IMG/VR virus record: IMGVR_UViG_3300044611_001145
Coordinates: 1-28,379 of that record
DNA: 28,379 nucleotides
Direction: 5' to 3' (one strand)
Source: a virus
In this document: positions 26,384 to 28,379 of the stretch, piece by piece
Numbering within the stretch: the stretch's first letter is position 1
Layout of the letters: each line of letters opens with the position of its first letter
Position numbers and translations under genes: made by a program
Notes under the pieces: generated by a model
Told to the model about the DNA's origin: nothing
The model's input: the letters and a program-made list of their open reading frames with translations, nothing else
The model's database searches: none

Positions 26384-27409
26384 GTGCCAGCAGCCTCGTC
26401 AGGGAACATCCTATTCAGCGCACTAGTCGGCAAGGCAGAAGGAACCGCGGGGACATCGCCTTCGTTCGCATCCGGCGGTCGCAAATTCCTTGTGGAGCCC
26501 ACGGGTCTGATCACAATTGGCAAAACTTTTGAGATTGGCGAGGAGCGAAGCGTCGCGCTCCGCAACCCAATCATTGCAACCACTGCAACGCTTATGGCCA
26601 ACGAGCCAGAGTTGTCCGTGTCCGTTCCAGCCGTGTCCATTGATGAAATGTCCGTGTGGCTCGGGATGGCATTTTCCCCAACGATCACGGGGACGGCTGC
26701 ACCGTACAACTGGACATTCCAGCCATCAATGGGAACGGCAAGCAATTCGCCAACATCCTATTCGTTCATTTCAATGGACGCGCAAGGTGGAACCGCCGCG
26801 GGCGGCAACGCGTACTTGCTCAACTATTGCCTCCCGACGGAAATTTCAATCACGGCAGATCGAAGCGGCTTGACCGCATTGAGCGCGACGCTGTTCGCGC
26901 AGAATGTCGCAGAAACGACCACGAATCCAGCGGCAGCGACCGCCGTGCCAACAAGCAAGTTCCTTTCGGGACGGCTCTGGAATGTCGCGACCGGAACCGC
27001 TCTGGCCACGGGGACATTCTCGGACTTCCAGTATGCGTTGGACTTCTCGTTGACGATGCAGACGGGCATCGTTCGTCAGTCATATCTTGCCGGAACAAGC
27101 ACTTTCAGCACTCACGCCGAATCCGCCGCAATCGGCGGGGAATTGTCAATGACGATTCAGAGCAACGCGAACGCTTCCGCCAAGTGGTTCCAGAAGTTGG
27201 GTCAGCAGCAATTCGTGGAATTGGCTTGGACGGATGGAACATATTCGGCAACGATCAACACATCCATCATCGTCACGGATGTCACGCCCATCGCGGGAAG
27301 CGAAGACGGGTTGACTACTATGACTGTGACGGGTCGTTTGGCGTATGATCCGGTCAGCGCATCATCCATCAAAATCGTTGTGGAGAATGCAATCAGCGCG
27401 CTCCCGTAA
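26384..27409 (+). CDS. Major tail tube protein
   Basis: 341 residues. GTG 26384 has GAAGGAG (26370-26376). Beta-rich and poor in charge, with repeated Thr, Ser, Ala and Gly: GRKFLVEPTGLITIGKTFEIGEE, SVSVPAVSIDEMSVWLGMAFSP, ITADRSGLTALSATLF, MQTGIVRQSYLAG, GGELSMTIQSNANASAKWF, TTMTVTGRLAYDP. This is the tail tube/V-like fold common in actinophages. Position between neck protein and tail assembly chaperones supports it. It polymerises around the tape measure; no tape measure is in the window. Confidence 0.75.
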   Translation: MPAASSGNILFSALVGKAEGTAGTSPSFASGGRKFLVEPTGLITIGKTFEIGEERSVALRNPIIATTATLMANEPELSVSVPAVSIDEMSVWLGMAFSPTITGTAAPYNWTFQPSMGTASNSPTSYSFISMDAQGGTAAGGNAYLLNYCLPTEISITADRSGLTALSATLFAQNVAETTTNPAAATAVPTSKFLSGRLWNVATGTALATGTFSDFQYALDFSLTMQTGIVRQSYLAGTSTFSTHAESAAIGGELSMTIQSNANASAKWFQKLGQQQFVELAWTDGTYSATINTSIIVTDVTPIAGSEDGLTTMTVTGRLAYDPVSASSIKIVVENAISALP

Positions 27410-27437
27410 GTTCACGGGGGGGCAGAAGGAGGACGGA

Positions 27438-27728
27438 ATGAAAGAACTTCGAGCGGATCGGAAAATCCGAATTGAATTGGTCGAACCATTTGAAGGATGG
27501 TGGGCGGATATGCGGCTCCATGTGCCGTTTCGTCTGGCCGTGCAATTGGAATCAGACAAGCCGGAAGATCGCGTGAACGCAATTCGGTCGCTGGTGGTCG
27601 GTCACAACTTCCGTGAAGAAGTTGGATTTGATGATGTGCTTGACGATCCGACGGATGCGCCTGACGATGCAATCACCCAATTGCTTGAAAAGTGGGGGGC
27701 AATAAAAACCGCCGTCCCAAACGGGTGA
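27438..27728 (+). CDS. Tail assembly chaperone, upstream frame (gpG-like)
   Basis: 96 residues. ATG 27438 with AGAAGGAGGACG (27424-27435). RKIRIELVEPFEGWWADMRLHVPF followed by RVNAIRSLVVGHNFREE and a short acidic end is the usual gpG-like layout. The gene ends in GTGA, overlapping the next frame. A run of six Gs at 27694-27699 near the end can support a -1 shift into the next frame, which is open from at least 27692, giving a G-GT type fusion. Confidence 0.75.
   Translation: MKELRADRKIRIELVEPFEGWWADMRLHVPFRLAVQLESDKPEDRVNAIRSLVVGHNFREEVGFDDVLDDPTDAPDDAITQLLEKWGAIKTAVPNG
27694..27700 (+). other. Candidate -1 frameshift site (G6C)
   Basis: Six Gs plus C lie within the tail chaperone gene in codons TGG-GGG-GCA. 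Slipping one base back re-pairs GGG with GGG and enters the downstream frame. It is not a canonical X-XXY-YYZ heptamer in this register, so the site is plausible rather than certain. Confidence 0.35.
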
Positions 27729-27922
27729 GGCGGGCGGCACAAATGATCGCGCTCGGTCGTCCGAGCGTGAAGCCACCCGCCGAAGTTGTTGCGGTCATTC
27801 TTGCGGAACGATGGGGCGTGCTTCCATCGGCTATCCTTGACGAAGATTTCGGCGATGTGATTCGGTGGTGGACAATCACCGCAGATTTGAACACGCAGAA
27901 AGGTGGAAGTCGTGGCGGCTAA
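27725..27922 (+). CDS. Tail assembly chaperone, downstream frame (gpT-like)
   Basis: 65 residues from a GTG overlapping the previous stop (GTGA), or the C-terminal part of a frameshift fusion. RRAAQMIALGRPSVKPPAEVVAVILAERWGVLPSAI, then FGDVIRWWTITADLNTQ matches the short helical second chaperone of siphophages, with its typical LAERWG...P motif and a Trp-rich end. The two chaperones coat the tape measure during tail assembly. It overlaps the next gene by 11 bases. Whether it is made alone or only as fusion cannot be told from sequence. Confidence 0.65.
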   Translation: MRRAAQMIALGRPSVKPPAEVVAVILAERWGVLPSAILDEDFGDVIRWWTITADLNTQKGGSRGG

Positions 27923-28379
27923 ATCGCGGGTTGACTTTGAAATTTCATCCCAGACGATCAAAGACATCAATGATCTGGGGCTTGCCGTCGCGGCTGGATT
28001 TGACAACAAATTGATCGACAAGGCATTGAATGCCGCCGCGCTCCACACGGCCAAAGCAATGGTCAATCCCGTCAAGCAAGGGGCTGTTGGCGCGAGGGGT
28101 GGCGGAACGGGTCGGTTGCGCCGCGCGATCTGGGCAAAGCCCGCAATGAAAAACAAACCCGGAGCCTATGTCGGGATCCGTCCGGGAGCAAGTCGCGCAG
28201 ACACGCGTGGTGCTTACTATCGCTGGATCGTGACCAGCGGCGTTCGCAATGTCCCCTATGTCATCCGCCCGAAATTCGCTGGTGCGCTAAATATCGGAGG
28301 CAATGCGCGTCGCATCGCCAAGCGGGTTCAACCGATTCCTGGAAACCCGTTCGTGTCGCGAATCGTGGAGCAGAATATG
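27912..28379 (+). CDS. HK97 gp10-like minor tail/head-tail joining protein (3' partial)
   Basis: GTG 27912 has AAAGGTGG (27899-27906) upstream and overlaps the preceding gene by 11 bases. The 156 codons run off the right edge. VDFEISSQTIKDINDLGLAVAAGF, then a helix DKALNAAALHTAKAMVNPV, GGTGRLRRAIWAKPA, GAYVGIRPGASRADTRGAYYRWIVTSG and PIPGNPFVSRIVEQ follow the HK97 gp10-like family (helix, beta, GRLRxS, YxxxVExG, xxPFLxPA). Its normal place is before the adaptor/tail tube; here it comes after the chaperones, a shuffled order seen in some actinophages. Confidence 0.72.
   Translation, partial: MAAKSRVDFEISSQTIKDINDLGLAVAAGFDNKLIDKALNAAALHTAKAMVNPVKQGAVGARGGGTGRLRRAIWAKPAMKNKPGAYVGIRPGASRADTRGAYYRWIVTSGVRNVPYVIRPKFAGALNIGGNARRIAKRVQPIPGNPFVSRIVEQNM

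Noticed and set aside
1-28379. Integrase, attachment site, excisionase or transposase
   Set aside because: No tyrosine or serine recombinase motif, transposase or terminal repeat was seen; lysogeny cannot be judged from this window.

Overview
The window is a continuous piece of a tailed double-stranded DNA phage genome (siphovirus-type, HK97-fold head) or a closely related prophage. All supported genes lie on the + strand, packed with ATGA/GTGA/TAATG stop-start overlaps. No integrase, excisionase, insertion sequence or bacterial housekeeping gene is visible. The sequence is GC-rich. The gene set (GP88-like protein, Mom-like protein, P27-type small terminase, LexA-type small winged helix) and promoters of the form TANNNT-N6-ATG that lack a Shine-Dalgarno site fit an actinobacterial host best. 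That host assignment is inference, not something the sequence proves.

Layout. 1-2019: the end of a tail fibre with a self-cleaving S74 chaperone domain, then a lysis cassette (small membrane protein, C39-like cysteine peptidase, LLH-type holin). 2090-3393: a small DNA-binding-like protein and a calcineurin-like phosphoesterase. 3394-3958: a 565-base hairpin-rich intergenic region ending in a promoter. 3959-14369: the early or accessory block. It has many small unknown and zinc-ribbon proteins, a PrimPol-like domain, a C5-cytosine methyltransferase with an intriguing overlapping frame, a Cas4/RecB-like nuclease, an ERF-like annealing protein, a replication-initiator-like protein whose gene carries iterons, a DUF1599-like protein, a LexA-like mini-repressor, an FmdB-like zinc ribbon, a Holliday-junction-resolvase-like nuclease, a secreted double-psi beta-barrel protein, an HExxH metallopeptidase and an HNH nuclease. 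14370-16447: a terminator, a palindromic operator candidate and a leaderless promoter driving a ParB-like / Mom-like / GP88-like trio. 16463-22731: small and large terminase, portal, a fused prohead protease and the major capsid protein. 22732-25286: a promoter/terminator element and a three-gene sugar cassette (GT-B glycosyltransferase, GT-A glycosyltransferase, sugar-nucleotidyltransferase-like protein). 25326-28379: head-tail connectors, tail tube protein, two tail assembly chaperones with a possible -1 frameshift, and a gp10-like protein cut by the window edge.

How it fits together. The early block supplies initiation and recombination functions but no DNA polymerase or helicase, so replication probably borrows the host replisome, lambda-style. 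The phage carries several ways to alter or protect its DNA (C5 methyltransferase, Mom-like protein with ParB and GP88 partners, DUF1599-like protein). It also seems equipped to glycosylate something in the virion, since the sugar genes sit directly between capsid and connector genes. The most interesting candidates for undescribed biology are the ParB-Mom-GP88 module, the sugar cassette, the two-frame methyltransferase locus, the iterons inside the initiator gene and the tRNA-like leader near 13.6 kb.
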